A DNA stretch of 64,000 bases, from assembly GCF_000014865.1 (NCBI RefSeq), contig NC_008576.1, forward strand, positions 2,943,501 through 3,007,500, in the 5' to 3' direction. This DNA is from Magnetococcus marinus MC-1. GTDB lineage: Bacteria; Pseudomonadota; Magnetococcia; Magnetococcales; Magnetococcaceae. A program made the position numbers and the translations under genes. The notes under the pieces were generated by a model, which saw only the letters and a program-made list of their open reading frames with translations, did not search any database and had not been told where the DNA came from. Of this stretch, positions 44,685-54,310 are shown piece after piece. Positions within the stretch are counted from its first letter, which is position 1; every line of letters begins with the position of its first letter.

Positions 44685-45077
44685 GGGCTAACCTCACTGG
44701 TTTATTCGTATGATAGGGGCTAGCCGAAAGTGGCTTATTTCTGGCTAGCCGTCAATACTGAATCTCTATTTAAAGAGGGAGTAGATGAGCAAACCGCCAG
44801 TCTATCGACAATTTTGCCCGTTTCGTAACCACACGCAAACTCTACCATAATGGTACCGTAAAGAAAATTGAACAGATGCAATGCATTTCATTGACGCTGA
44901 CTATCAAAATACAGGGCAAGCAACTGTTTTTTGATTGAAAGTGTGTGAAATGCCACATATCAGCTTGATTTGGTCTATTTAAACATGGTAGGAATCCACA
45001 GTTGAACAATCATTAGGACAGGATGACGGCGGGGAACTTGGGTTTTCACGTCCACTCCACTTCAAAGGAGCGTTGCC
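44685..45077. promoter_or_regulatory. Divergent regulatory region between ccoG and ccoN
   Basis: About 390 bases. Two copies of the 8-bp palindrome GGCTAGCC (44718-44725, 44743-44750) lie near ccoG, and a 13-bp palindrome TACCATAATGGTA (44843-44855) lies in the middle. I looked for an FNR/FixK box (TTGAT-N4-ATCAA) and found only half-sites. An oxygen-responsive regulator would be expected to act here, but the palindromes do not match the known FNR box. Confidence 0.45.
44843..44855. promoter_or_regulatory. Palindrome TACCATAATGGTA, possible operator
   Basis: A perfect 6+1+6 palindrome about 220 bases upstream of ccoN and 160 upstream of ccoG. Its symmetry and place suggest a dimeric regulator site; no family is implied. 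Confidence 0.3.
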
Positions 45078-46496
45078 GTGGCGCAATCAACAACAGCGAC
45101 AGAGAAGTACGATTATACAATTGTCAAATGGTTCAGTGTTATGACAGTTGTGTATGCGATCGTCGGGTTTTTACTCGGGGATTTCATCGCTTGGGAACTC
45201 GCATTTCCCGCACTGAACGCAGAAATCCCTTACATTACGTTTGGACGGTTGCGTCCACTGCACACCTCGGCCGTGATTTTCGCCTTTGGTGGTAGCGCAC
45301 TGTTCGCAACCAGTTATTATGTGGTCCAACGTACCTGTAAGGCACGTCTGTTCTCAGACACCATCTCCTGGTTTACATTTTGGGGATGGAACGCCGTGAT
45401 CGTTTTGGCCGTAATCACTTATCCTTTGGGTCTCACCCAAGGGCAAGAGTACGCCGAGACCATCTGGCCCATCGATATCCTCATCACTTTGGTGTGGGTT
45501 GCCTACTTTATCAACTATGTAGGGACTCTTGCCAAGCGTAAGGATAAGCATATCTTTGTGGCAAACTGGTTCTACCTGGCCTTCATCATTACCGTTGCGG
45601 TGTTGCACCTGGGCAACAACCTACAGGTACCAGTGAGCCTGACCGAATCCTACCCCATCTTCGCGGGTGTGCAAAACGCGATGATTCAGTGGTGGTACGG
45701 TCACAACGCGGTGGGCTTCTTCCTGACGGCGGCATTCTTGGGTATGATGTACTACTTCATCCCCAAACAGGCTGAGCGTCCCATTTTCTCTTACCGTCTT
45801 TCCATTGTGCACTTCTGGGCGCTGATCTTCCTTTACATCTGGGCTGGTCCGCACCACCTGCACTACACCGCACTGCCTGACTGGACCGGTACCCTGGGCA
45901 TGACCTTCTCGCTGATGCTGATTCTGCCCTCTTGGGGTGGTATGATCAACGGGATCATGACCCTCTCTGGTGCTTGGGACAAGCTGCGTACCGACCCCAT
46001 TATCCGTTTCATGGTGGTTTCGCTCTCCTTCTACGGTATGTCCACCTTTGAAGGTCCCATCATGTCCATCAAAGAGGTCAATGCTCTTTCCCACTACACC
46101 GATTGGACCGTTGGTCACGTTCACTCGGGTGCTTTGGGTTGGGTTGCTTTCATCTCCTTTGGTGCGCTCTACCACATGATCCCCAAATTGTGGAACACCC
46201 GCATCTACTCCACCGCTTTAATCAGCCTGCACTTCTGGCTGGCGACCATCGGTGTGGTGATCTACATTGTCTCCATGTGGGTTTCCGGTATCATGCAGGG
46301 TCTGATGTGGCGTGCCTATGATGATTATGGCAACCTCGTCTACTCTTTCGCTGAAACCGTTGACGCCATGCACATTTACTATGTGATGCGTGCCTTTGGT
46401 GGTTTCTTGTTCTTAATTGGTGGGCTGATTATGGCCTTTAACGTCTTCAAGACCATCCGCCAGGGTGTTCGTGAAGCTGCCACGGCTACCGCCTAA
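45078..46496 (+). CDS. ccoN: cbb3-type cytochrome c oxidase subunit I
   Basis: 472 residues with about twelve membrane helices. CcoN carries the low-spin haem b and the haem b3-CuB site. Conserved histidines are in [27 protein letters not shown] and [14 protein letters not shown], later [14 protein letters not shown]. It reduces oxygen at very low concentration and pumps protons. Start ATG with an AAAGGAG site. First gene of ccoN-ccoO-ccoP. Its codons lean strongly to GGT, CGT, AAC and ATC, unlike the surrounding genes, which fits high expression. Confidence 0.97.
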   Translation: MAQSTTATEKYDYTIVKWFSVMTVVYAIVGFLLGDFIAWELAFPALNAEIPYITFGRLRPLHTSAVIFAFGGSALFATSYYVVQRTCKARLFSDTISWFTFWGWNAVIVLAVITYPLGLTQGQEYAETIWPIDILITLVWVAYFINYVGTLAKRKDKHIFVANWFYLAFIITVAVLHLGNNLQVPVSLTESYPIFAGVQNAMIQWWYGHNAVGFFLTAAFLGMMYYFIPKQAERPIFSYRLSIVHFWALIFLYIWAGPHHLHYTALPDWTGTLGMTFSLMLILPSWGGMINGIMTLSGAWDKLRTDPIIRFMVVSLSFYGMSTFEGPIMSIKEVNALSHYTDWTVGHVHSGALGWVAFISFGALYHMIPKLWNTRIYSTALISLHFWLATIGVVIYIVSMWVSGIMQGLMWRAYDDYGNLVYSFAETVDAMHIYYVMRAFGGFLFLIGGLIMAFNVFKTIRQGVREAATATA

Positions 46497-46534
46497 TCAC
46501 CACTTGGGAACGAGATCGATAAGGAGTCAAAACG

Positions 46535-47272
46535 GTGAAACATGAATCAATTGAGAAAAATATCCCGTTGATGAGCATCTTGGTGGTGATTGTTATCTCC
46601 ATCGGTGCCATCATTGAGATCTTCCCACTCTTCTGGATCGATAAGACCATTGAAAAAGTGGAAGGCATTCGTCCCTATACACCACTGGAACTGCGCGGTC
46701 GTGACATTTATGTTCGTGAAGGTTGCTACAACTGTCACTCCCAGATGATTCGTCCTTTCCGTGACGAGTGGGAGCGCTATGGTCATTACTCTTTGGCTGC
46801 TGAGTCCAAATATGACCATCCATTCCAGTGGGCTTCCAAGCGGACCGGTCCTGATCTGGCCCGCGTTGGTGGCAAATATTCCAGCCTCTGGCACCAGTCC
46901 CACATGCGTAAACCTCAGTCCGTTGTGCCTGAGTCTGTGATGCCCCACTATCCCTGGCTTGAGAAATCCAAGCTTGAGTATGGTAACATCACCGGTCGCA
47001 TGAATGCTCTGAACACCGCCCATAGCATCGCCTATGGTGAGACCATGTACACCGAAGATATGATCGCCAATGCCAAAGCAGACCTGGAAGCTCAGGCTAC
47101 TCCTGACAGTAACACCGACGGTGTAACAACTCGCTATGGTAACAAGGTTGCCTTTGATAACTTCGATGGCAAGGCTGGTGAGATCACCGAACTGGACGCC
47201 CTGGTGGCCTATCTGCAGATGTTGGGAACCCTTGTGGACTTCACCAACTATAAAGATCAGGAACGCTATTAA
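46535..47272 (+). CDS. ccoO: cbb3 oxidase mono-haem cytochrome c subunit
   Basis: 245 residues, GTG start with AAGGAG 8 bases upstream. N-terminal membrane anchor (MSILVVIVISIGAIIEIFPLF), then the single haem c site CYNCHSQMIRPFRDE (about residues 66-80), whose extension after CxxCH is specific to CcoO. It passes electrons from CcoP to CcoN. 38 bases separate it from ccoN. Confidence 0.97.
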   Translation: MKHESIEKNIPLMSILVVIVISIGAIIEIFPLFWIDKTIEKVEGIRPYTPLELRGRDIYVREGCYNCHSQMIRPFRDEWERYGHYSLAAESKYDHPFQWASKRTGPDLARVGGKYSSLWHQSHMRKPQSVVPESVMPHYPWLEKSKLEYGNITGRMNALNTAHSIAYGETMYTEDMIANAKADLEAQATPDSNTDGVTTRYGNKVAFDNFDGKAGEITELDALVAYLQMLGTLVDFTNYKDQERY

Positions 47273-47307
47273 TCGCGCCCCACCGGCTAACCAAAGGAGA
47301 GACGTTC

Positions 47308-48222
47308 ATGTCTGAAGAGAACAAAAGCGTATCCACCACCGGGCACCAGTGGGACGATGAAGAGGGGTATCCCCTTCAGGAGCTTAACAACCCGCTGCCA
47401 ACTTGGTGGCTCTACACCTTCTACTTTACCATCGCTTTGTCGATTGTATGGTGGATTCTGTACCCAGCTTGGCCCATGAGCGAGAGTGCCACCCGTGGTA
47501 CCCTCGGTTGGACCATGCACACACAGCTGCGTGAAGAGTTGGCCGCAGCGAAACAAGGCCGCGCTGTTTATGAAGAACAGATTGACAGCATGAGCCTGAA
47601 CGATATTGTTAAGGATAGCGGTCTGAAAGCTTATGCTGAGTCCGCTGGTAAAGCGATCTTTGGTGACAACTGCCGTCCTTGTCATGGTCAGGCTGGTCAG
47701 AACAATACCCCTGGGTTCCCTGTTCTAAACGACGACGACTGGATCTATGGCGGTAAATTGGCCAACATCAGCGAGACCATTAACAATGGTCGCGGTGGTA
47801 TCATGCCGATTCACTTGGAATCTGCTGGTGGCTCCTTTAGCGAAGCTCAGGTCAATAGTCTGGTTGACTATGTTATGAGCCTCTCTGGTATGGATCATGA
47901 TGCCGCAGCAGCTGCTAAGGGTAAAGCTCTGTATAATGGCGATGCTTCCTGCTACACCTGTCATGGTAACGATGCCAAAGGCTCCCTCAAGGGTAAAGCC
48001 GATGGTGAAGAGATTGATGACAGTGTGGGTGCGCCTAACCTGACGGATGCGATCTGGTTGTACGGTTCTTCACGCGATGTTATCTACAAGACCATCGCCT
48101 ATGGCCGTAATGGTAAGATGCCCGCATGGGGTGAAGGTTTCCAAGGGTTTGGTAAGCAGCTTACCCCCCTGGATATCAAAAAGCTGGCCATTTATGTGCA
48201 TGGCTTGGGTGGCGGTCAGTAA
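47308..48222 (+). CDS. ccoP: cbb3 oxidase di-haem cytochrome c subunit
   Basis: 304 residues. N-terminal hydrophobic anchor (LYTFYFTIALSIVWWILYP), then two cytochrome c domains with CRPCH (about residue 120) and CYTCH (about 216). It receives electrons from periplasmic cytochromes. The ccoO-ccoP gap is only 35 bases, too small for a ccoQ gene. A strong terminator follows. Confidence 0.97.
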   Translation: MSEENKSVSTTGHQWDDEEGYPLQELNNPLPTWWLYTFYFTIALSIVWWILYPAWPMSESATRGTLGWTMHTQLREELAAAKQGRAVYEEQIDSMSLNDIVKDSGLKAYAESAGKAIFGDNCRPCHGQAGQNNTPGFPVLNDDDWIYGGKLANISETINNGRGGIMPIHLESAGGSFSEAQVNSLVDYVMSLSGMDHDAAAAAKGKALYNGDASCYTCHGNDAKGSLKGKADGEEIDDSVGAPNLTDAIWLYGSSRDVIYKTIAYGRNGKMPAWGEGFQGFGKQLTPLDIKKLAIYVHGLGGGQ

Positions 48223-48265
48223 GGCCACCTAATGGAACCCTGCTGTTAGGGGAACCGTGTTGAGT

Positions 48266-48299
48266 AAAAAAAGCCCCGTCCTGTGGACGGGGCTTTTTT
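48266..48299 (+). terminator. Terminator after ccoP
   Basis: Stem with 9 GC-rich pairs (48273-48281 and 48285-48293), flanked by A7 and T6 runs, and a 3-base loop. A textbook intrinsic terminator. Confidence 0.9.
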
Positions 48300-48683
48300 C
48301 TTTTCTGTTCTGCCCCCAGGCGTTTGCTTTTATTGTTATAATCGCCTTGCACCGATGATGTGGCTCCTGGAACAACGTGCCAACGGCGTTCCCCCTAAAG
48401 GGGGGCTTTTTATTTACAGAGGTGCTGGCCCCCACATTGGTGTGCAAAAGGCCCTTTTCCTAAATATTTTGAACGCGGTGGGAACGCTGCTGTGGGATTT
48501 CTACCCTGGTCTAACACCTGGCCTTATGGCGTCTGTGCTCATCTGCTTAGGCGGATCATCCCTCGGGTTTATCTAATCAGTGCTCAAGTTTACCCCCTCT
48601 TCTACCGATCTGAGCAACAGGAGACCTGCACTTTGTAGGTCGTTTATCCACGGTATGGTTTCTCTGCGGCAGGAGCGCGCCCC
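48300..48683 (+). other. Gap between ccoP terminator and the channel-linked gene
   Basis: About 380 bases. TATAAT at 48337-48342 and a small hairpin CCCCC/GGGGG followed by CTTTTTATTT (48391-48413) lie 50-70 bases apart, as would be expected for a very short RNA or a leader, but no -35 box fits. A 97-codon frame here (48283-48576) starts within the terminator and has no protein character. Confidence 0.4.
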
Positions 48684-49067
48684 ATGAATTTAGATAAGGT
48701 GATCTTTGGCTTTTTTATCGTGTTGGCCCTTACTCTAAATTTTGGCTTTTGCCTCGGGGATATTGATAATCCTTCACACCATCACGTTTATGAGTTATTT
48801 GCCACCATTGTGGTCAACCTGGTTGCTACGATTCTAAAATTTGGTGACCGCTCACAGATGGGGGCCGCTCTGCTGGCCACTAGCTTTGTCGCCGATTTAC
48901 AGCTCTTTGCCGCTGCCATTATGTGGGGGTACAGCGCCCATATTTCTATGACGTTTGGTCAAGAAGGCGTCATGGCGGGCATTGTTTCTTTAGCCAGCGG
49001 AGCGCTGCTTGCAAATGTGATCTCTGTCACCATCCTGGTGATTGAGGTCGTTATGCTGCGTCGTTAA
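48684..49067 (+). CDS. Small membrane protein (DUF6394-like), partner of the potassium channel
   Basis: 127 residues with about four hydrophobic segments: VIFGFFIVLALTLNFGFCLG, LFATIVVNLVATILKFG, a third containing DLQLFAAAIMWGY, and a fourth near the C-terminus. It starts with MNLDKVIFGFF. It is 4 bases upstream of the channel gene, so they are co-translated. I associate this protein type with TrkA-domain channels (DUF6394 family) from memory, without certainty. Its role may be a channel subunit or modulator. Confidence 0.65.
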   Translation: MNLDKVIFGFFIVLALTLNFGFCLGDIDNPSHHHVYELFATIVVNLVATILKFGDRSQMGAALLATSFVADLQLFAAAIMWGYSAHISMTFGQEGVMAGIVSLASGALLANVISVTILVIEVVMLRR

Positions 49068-49071
49068 TGCC

Positions 49072-50766
49072 ATGATTTTAAAAAGCATCTACTATCAGAT
49101 TTTTCGGCGCATGCGGTTTCCATTGCTGCTGCTGCTGGGTACTTATGCCATAGCTATTTTAGGCATGACCTTGATTCCTGGTGTGGATGATCAAGGCAAT
49201 CCGTGGAAGATGTCCTTTTTCCATGCGACCTACTACGTAAGCTATATGGCTACCACCATTGGTTTTGGGGAGATCCCCTACCCCTTTTCCGAGGCACAGC
49301 GTCTGTGGGGGATATTTTGCATCTATCTCAATGTAATTTCCTGGCTTTATGCCATTGGGTCGATTATCAACATCATGCAGGACGCCGCCTTTAGACGGGC
49401 CTTGGTCGAATTAAAATTTAGCAGCATGGTGCGTCATTTGGGCGAACCCTTTTATATTTTGTGCGGTTTTGGGGATACCGGTACCGCACTGGTACGTGCC
49501 CTTACCAACCGTGGCATTTATGCTGTGGTTTTAGATCAGAAAGAAGCGGCCATCAATCGCTTGAACCTCACCGATTATCAATTGGATGTACCCGCGCTCT
49601 ATGGCGATGCCACTATGCCAGATACCCTAAAGCTGGCAGGGCTCGAACACCCCCGGTGTAAGGGGGTGGTGGCCATGACGGATAAAGATGAGGTTAACCT
49701 AAAGATTGCCATTACCAGCAAACTGCTCAACCCAAAGCTGCCGGTGATCTGTCGTGGTGAGCGCCCCGATTATGAAGAGAATATGGCCTCCTTTGGTACG
49801 GACCATATCATTGATCCCTACCTGACCTTTTCCAGCCGGTTAAGTCTTGCCCTGGATAAACCAGGCGTCTACACACTTTACAATTGGTTGGCAGCCATCT
49901 CTCGCGCACCGCTGCCCGACCCCATTTTTCCGCCAAAGGGAAAATGGGTACTTTGCGGTTTTGGTCAATTTGGTCAAGCCATGCACGCCCGCTTAACCAC
50001 CCAGGGCATCACTGTGGTCACAGTTGAGGTGGACCCCGAGGGAACCCATAGCCCACCTGGCAGTATTCAGGGCTGGGGTACCGATCACGATACCCTGCAT
50101 AAAGCGGGTATCGAAACTGCGGTTGGCTTGGTTGCTGGTACGGAAAATGACACCAACAATCTTTCCATTGTTATGACAGCACTTGAGATGAACCCTAACC
50201 TGTTTGTGGTAACGCGGGAAAACCGACGCTATAATAGAGAACTTTTTCAAAAGGTCGGGGCTGATTTGGTCATGCAGAGCAGTGAAATTCTCGCTCGCGA
50301 GGTACGCCTGCTGCTCACCCTACCCTTGGTCAGAGATTTTTTGCGTGAAGTCGAAAAGATGGATAATGAGTGGGCCAACCAGACGGTTAGCCGTATTGCA
50401 GGTATTGCCGGCGAAACGGTACCCGATGTGTGGGATGTGGAGATCAACGCCACGCAGACCCCGGCGATTATCCTTCAACTGGATCGTGGTCAAAGCATCA
50501 CCCTAGCCCATGTACAGAGCAACCCCCGACAGCGTGAACACACCTTGCCCATGCTGGCCCTGTTTATTCGCCGTAGCGACGGTTCCTGCATGGTGTTACC
50601 GCCTCCAGCTTGTCCGCTGTTTGATGGGGATCGAGTCCTTTTTTGTGGGGATTATGGCATTAAACAGCGCATGCAGTGGACCCTCTATAACGATGCCCTG
50701 CTGAACTATGTTATAAGCGGTGATGAGCAGCGCCAAAGCTGGTTGATGCGCAAATTCCGGGCATGA
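49072..50766 (+). CDS. Potassium channel with two RCK (TrkA-N) domains
   Basis: 564 residues from the ATG at 49072. Two membrane helices around residues 14-35 and 80-105 flank a pore with the selectivity filter TTIGFGEIP (TxGFG type). Two RCK/TrkA-N units follow, with nucleotide-binding loops LCGFGDTGTALVRAL (about 130) and LCGFGQFGQAMHARL (about 293). This is the architecture of MthK/GsuK-like channels. It sits between the two halves of the cbb3 region, on the same strand as ccoNOP but after their terminator. Confidence 0.92.
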   Translation: MILKSIYYQIFRRMRFPLLLLLGTYAIAILGMTLIPGVDDQGNPWKMSFFHATYYVSYMATTIGFGEIPYPFSEAQRLWGIFCIYLNVISWLYAIGSIINIMQDAAFRRALVELKFSSMVRHLGEPFYILCGFGDTGTALVRALTNRGIYAVVLDQKEAAINRLNLTDYQLDVPALYGDATMPDTLKLAGLEHPRCKGVVAMTDKDEVNLKIAITSKLLNPKLPVICRGERPDYEENMASFGTDHIIDPYLTFSSRLSLALDKPGVYTLYNWLAAISRAPLPDPIFPPKGKWVLCGFGQFGQAMHARLTTQGITVVTVEVDPEGTHSPPGSIQGWGTDHDTLHKAGIETAVGLVAGTENDTNNLSIVMTALEMNPNLFVVTRENRRYNRELFQKVGADLVMQSSEILAREVRLLLTLPLVRDFLREVEKMDNEWANQTVSRIAGIAGETVPDVWDVEINATQTPAIILQLDRGQSITLAHVQSNPRQREHTLPMLALFIRRSDGSCMVLPPPACPLFDGDRVLFCGDYGIKQRMQWTLYNDALLNYVISGDEQRQSWLMRKFRA

Positions 50767-50786
50767 AAAAACCCCAAAAATGGGGT
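50765..50786 (-). terminator. Terminator for ccoI-ccoS, overlapping the channel gene end
   Basis: Read on the minus strand, a 6-bp stem (50781-50786 with 50771-50776) is followed by six T (50765-50770). It lies about 140 bases past the ccoS stop and touches the end of the convergent channel gene. Confidence 0.55.
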
Positions 50787-50926
50787 CTAAGAGCGTGCGA
50801 TGAATCTGATTATCGTTATACGTGCGTGCAAACCCGCTGACCTCATGATTCGACCTATTATCCGCTGGAGGCTGTCTCAAAAACACGTCTCAGCATGCTC
50901 TTGAAACAACCCCCTAACGTCCCCCT

Positions 50927-51124
50927 TTATTTTGGCTCAATGGTGCCTTTTTTGGCTTTCTCATCGGCGCGGGGAATCATATCCTGATCGTCATCATAGA
51001 GGATACGGTGAGCGGGACCTTCCAAATCATCAAACTGCCCCTGTTTCCAAGACCAGATCATGAGCCCCAGAAAACCCAGAGCAATGAAGATACCCAGCGG
51101 CAAAAGGATAAAGATGACTTCCAT
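50927..51124 (-). CDS. ccoS: CcoS-type cbb3 oxidase assembly protein
   Basis: 65 residues: one membrane helix, IFILLPLGIFIALGFLGLMIWSW, followed by KQGQFDDLEGPAHRILYDDD. The GQFDDLEGPAHRIL motif is the CcoS hallmark. CcoS is needed for cofactor insertion into the oxidase. It lies 200 bases downstream of ccoI on the same strand. Confidence 0.93.
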   Translation of the reverse strand: MEVIFILLPLGIFIALGFLGLMIWSWKQGQFDDLEGPAHRILYDDDQDMIPRADEKAKKGTIEPK

Positions 51125-51323
51125 TCAGTAAACCCGAACCTCTCATCCCCCCGACCTTCTCGACAGTGCTACTATATGAAGATTTCACTGTAAGAACAAG
51201 GAGGAATTGTAAAAATCATGCCGCTTTTTTTACGTTTTTTCGGCTGTTTTTTTTCAGGGTGAATAATATCCATCAGTTACTCAACATTTTTATATTTTAG
51301 AGTGTCGATATTCACCCCTAACT

Positions 51324-53780
51324 TCAATCTTTCCCTGCGTTCAAACCTTTTGCCATACGGTTAAGCCGCAGTGCATTCCCCACCACAATCAAGCTAGAGA
51401 CCGGCATGGTCACAGCCGCCACGATGGGCAGCACCAGCCCCGCCATCGCCAAGGGTATCACAATGCCATTGTAAGCCAGTGAGAAAAGCAGGTTCTGCTT
51501 AATGACCCGCATGGTAGCGCGGGAGAGCGCCATGGCATCCACAGCGGTCTCCAGACGAGGATTAAGCAACACCACATCGGCGGTTTCCATGGAGATATCC
51601 GAGGCGTTGGCCACCGCCACCGCCACATCGGCGCGTGCCATTGCTGGGGCATCGTTAATGCCATCCCCGATCATAGCAACCACGCTACCATCGGCTTGCA
51701 AAGCGGCGATCTGCTGTTCCTTGTCCCCGGGCAGTACGCCACCAATGCCCCCTTGCGCACCCACCTGTTGACGAACCCTTTTCACCACCGCCGCATGATC
51801 CCCTGACAAAAGCAGCGTGCTCATACCCATTTCATGGATACGCGATACCGCATGATAAGCGTCGGACTTAAGATCATCCGCCAGTTCAATCCAACCCAAA
51901 AACAGCCCATTTTCCACCACGGCAACGCGGGTAACAGCCTGTTCAGCATCCTCCATTGGCAGTTCAATACCTGCATACTCTTGCACAAAACCAACCCGGC
52001 CTATCACCGCGGTCGTGGACGCCCATCGGCCCACAACGCCTAATCCAGGATAGTTTTTAAGGGTCACGCCCTCTTGCAAAATGGTCAGTTCCTGCGCTTT
52101 GGCGGCCGCGACAATAGCGGCGGCCAAGGGGTGCTCAGAGAGACGTTCCAAACTGGCCGCACAGCTCAACAACTGCTGCGCGGTGACCCCCGGCTGGGGC
52201 AGCAGCGCCGTCACTTTCGGCTTGCCGGTGGTCAGGGTACCGGTTTTATCCAGCACCACCTGCGAAACCTTGGCTAACCGTTCCAAAACCTCGCCCCCTT
52301 TAATCAGCAAGCCATTGCGCGAGGCCACGCCCGTCGCCACCACAATGGCCGCCGGCGTCGCCAAACCCAGCGCACAGGGGCAGGTTATGATGAGCAAGGC
52401 AACGGTGTTTTCCAAGGCTTGCGAGGGATCAAACCACATCCAAAAGGCAAAACTGGCGCTGGCCAGCAGTAGGATGACCGCCACAAACCAGCTTGCCACC
52501 CGATCTGCCAGGGTTTGGATGGGGGGTCGTGAGGCTTGCGCCCGTTCCACCATGCGAATAATCCGGGCGATGGCGGAATCCTGCCCCACCCGTGTTACGC
52601 GCATGGTAAAACCACCATCCAGGTTAATCGCCCCTCCGGGCACCCGATCTCCCGCTTTTTTGGGGATCGGCATGCTCTCCCCGGTGAGCATGGACTCATC
52701 CACCGCGCTCACCCCATCAATGATGCAGCCATCCAAGGGAATCTGCATGCCCGGACGCACCACCACATGCTCACCAATGGCGACCTCACGCAGGGCCACC
52801 GTCACCTCTTCACCCCCGCGCAGTACCACCGCCGTGCGCGGCTCCAGGCTGATAAGCCGCTCCGTGGCACCAGCCGCCTTGCGTCTCGCCACCGACTCCA
52901 AATAACGCCCGGTAAGCAGAATAAACAGAAACATGGTGACGGAGTCGAAATAGACCTCGCCCTCCATGCGCAGGGTAACATAGACGCTGTAGCTATAGGT
53001 GATGATGGCACCCAGGGCGATGGGCAGATCCATGGTCAAGCGCCACGCCCGCAGCCCATTGACGGCACCCCGCAAAAACGGCCAGCCCGCAAAAAACACC
53101 ACAGGGGTTGCAATAAGCAGAGAGATTAGATGCAGAAAATTTTTATATTGTGCCTCAATACCGCTAAAGTAGCCCGCATAGAGGGCCACCGCGATCAACA
53201 TAACATTGCCCGCCCCAAAACCGGCCACCGTCATACGCAACAGCAGATCCCGATCCCGCTTGCGGTGTGAGCTTTCACCACTTTCGGGGTCATAAGGCTC
53301 GGCTTTGTAGCCAATGCGCCGCACCGCCTCAATCACCTCTGAAAGGGGCAACACATCCCGCCGCCACCTAAGCAGCGCCCGATGGGTGGAAAAATTGACC
53401 CGAGCCTCTATCACGCCCGGTAGATTGCTCAATACTTTTTCGTTCAGCCAAACACAGGCCGCACAATGGATGCCTTCCAGCAACAGATGAATCTCCTGGC
53501 TGCCATCTTCCAACTCATGCACATAACGCTTTTGATACTCCACATTATCAAAAGCGTGTAAATAAGAGAGCTCCCGCTCTTGGGGACGCCCACCGCTCTG
53601 TTGAGGGTCGCGGCGTTTGTAGAACTCTTGCAGGCCCGCATCTTGAATCAGCCGAAACGCGGTTTTACAGCCGGTACAACAAAAGTGACGCACCACCCCT
53701 TCATGCTCCAGCTTAATCTCCAAGCCGTCGGCAATGGGCAGACCACAGTGATAACAGAACCCTGCATCTTGGTAAGACAT
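51324..53780 (-). CDS. ccoI: Copper-transporting P-type ATPase CcoI/FixI
   Basis: 818 residues. An N-terminal cysteine-rich segment (CYHCGLPI, HFCCTGCKTAF) is followed by an HMA-like site (IHCAACVW). The ATPase has the metal-transport motif CPCALGL, the phosphorylation site DKTGTLTTG and GDGINDAPAMA. This type exports Cu(I) to the periplasm for assembly of cbb3 oxidase. It is divergent from nothing: the upstream gene is a membrane-fusion protein 11 bases away on the same strand. Confidence 0.95.
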   Translation of the reverse strand: MSYQDAGFCYHCGLPIADGLEIKLEHEGVVRHFCCTGCKTAFRLIQDAGLQEFYKRRDPQQSGGRPQERELSYLHAFDNVEYQKRYVHELEDGSQEIHLLLEGIHCAACVWLNEKVLSNLPGVIEARVNFSTHRALLRWRRDVLPLSEVIEAVRRIGYKAEPYDPESGESSHRKRDRDLLLRMTVAGFGAGNVMLIAVALYAGYFSGIEAQYKNFLHLISLLIATPVVFFAGWPFLRGAVNGLRAWRLTMDLPIALGAIITYSYSVYVTLRMEGEVYFDSVTMFLFILLTGRYLESVARRKAAGATERLISLEPRTAVVLRGGEEVTVALREVAIGEHVVVRPGMQIPLDGCIIDGVSAVDESMLTGESMPIPKKAGDRVPGGAINLDGGFTMRVTRVGQDSAIARIIRMVERAQASRPPIQTLADRVASWFVAVILLLASASFAFWMWFDPSQALENTVALLIITCPCALGLATPAAIVVATGVASRNGLLIKGGEVLERLAKVSQVVLDKTGTLTTGKPKVTALLPQPGVTAQQLLSCAASLERLSEHPLAAAIVAAAKAQELTILQEGVTLKNYPGLGVVGRWASTTAVIGRVGFVQEYAGIELPMEDAEQAVTRVAVVENGLFLGWIELADDLKSDAYHAVSRIHEMGMSTLLLSGDHAAVVKRVRQQVGAQGGIGGVLPGDKEQQIAALQADGSVVAMIGDGINDAPAMARADVAVAVANASDISMETADVVLLNPRLETAVDAMALSRATMRVIKQNLLFSLAYNGIVIPLAMAGLVLPIVAAVTMPVSSLIVVGNALRLNRMAKGLNAGKD

Positions 53781-53791
53781 ACGGACTCAAT

Positions 53792-54310
53792 TCACTCTTT
53801 TATGTTGGTTTCCAGGATAATTACCGGTGCCATACCGCTCTGTGCATTGAGCACCTGCCCGACAAATCCAGGGATCGCTTGGATGCGCCCTGCCGTTGGG
53901 GCCACAAGCTGGCTGTAACCCAGACGCCACTGCGCAAGGGTAAGATCCCGGTGGGTGGCAGCCTGTTCGGCCTTGGCACGGGCCAGCAGCAGTTGGGCCT
54001 CTTCCAACTCCTGCTTAGAGGCATTGAGATCATCATACAACTGACGCAGCCGCTGCCAGCCCTGTTGCGCCAGCTCATAATTTAGGGTGGCCGCTTTATG
54101 CTGCTGGGTCGCGGCCTCCAGTTCAGCCTGGAACACCCGCCGATCAAGTTCGGCCAAGGGAGTACCCGCCTGCACCTGCATACCGGGTTTAACCAACAGT
54201 CGTGTCACCACACCATCCACCGCAAAGCTTAATTGGCGCTCCGCCCCGTGGGCCACAGAGAAGGTTAGCCACACGCCCGCTACGGCGGTAAAGATTTTAT
54301 TGCGCAACAT
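53792..54310 (-). CDS. Short HlyD-like membrane-fusion (adaptor) protein
   Basis: About 172 residues from the ATG at 54310 (overlapping the TolC stop by about 14 bases). Signal peptide: FTAVAGVWLTFSVAHG. It has a biotinyl-lipoyl-like half (AVDGVVTRLLVKPGMQVQAG), a coiled-coil hairpin (about residues 60-120) and the second lipoyl half (LVAPTAGRIQAIPGFVGQ). It lacks the beta-barrel and membrane-proximal domains of full adaptors, so it is truncated or a minimal type. Neighbours are TolC and the copper ATPase; no RND pump is encoded here. Confidence 0.75.
   Translation of the reverse strand: MLRNKIFTAVAGVWLTFSVAHGAERQLSFAVDGVVTRLLVKPGMQVQAGTPLAELDRRVFQAELEAATQQHKAATLNYELAQQGWQRLRQLYDDLNASKQELEEAQLLLARAKAEQAATHRDLTLAQWRLGYSQLVAPTAGRIQAIPGFVGQVLNAQSGMAPVIILETNIKE

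Noticed and set aside
44870-44980. FNR box candidates (TTGA and TCAA half-sites) upstream of ccoN
   Set aside because: The half-sites are 7 or more bases apart or mismatched; none matches TTGAT-N4-ATCAA.
48283-48576. Plus-strand frame of 97 codons
   Set aside because: Its start lies in the ccoP terminator and a hairpin interrupts it; no protein character.
52081-52905. Plus-strand frame of 274 codons
   Set aside because: Antisense to ccoI, whose motifs are all intact; composition (Ala/Ser/Thr/Arg) is typical of a shadow frame.
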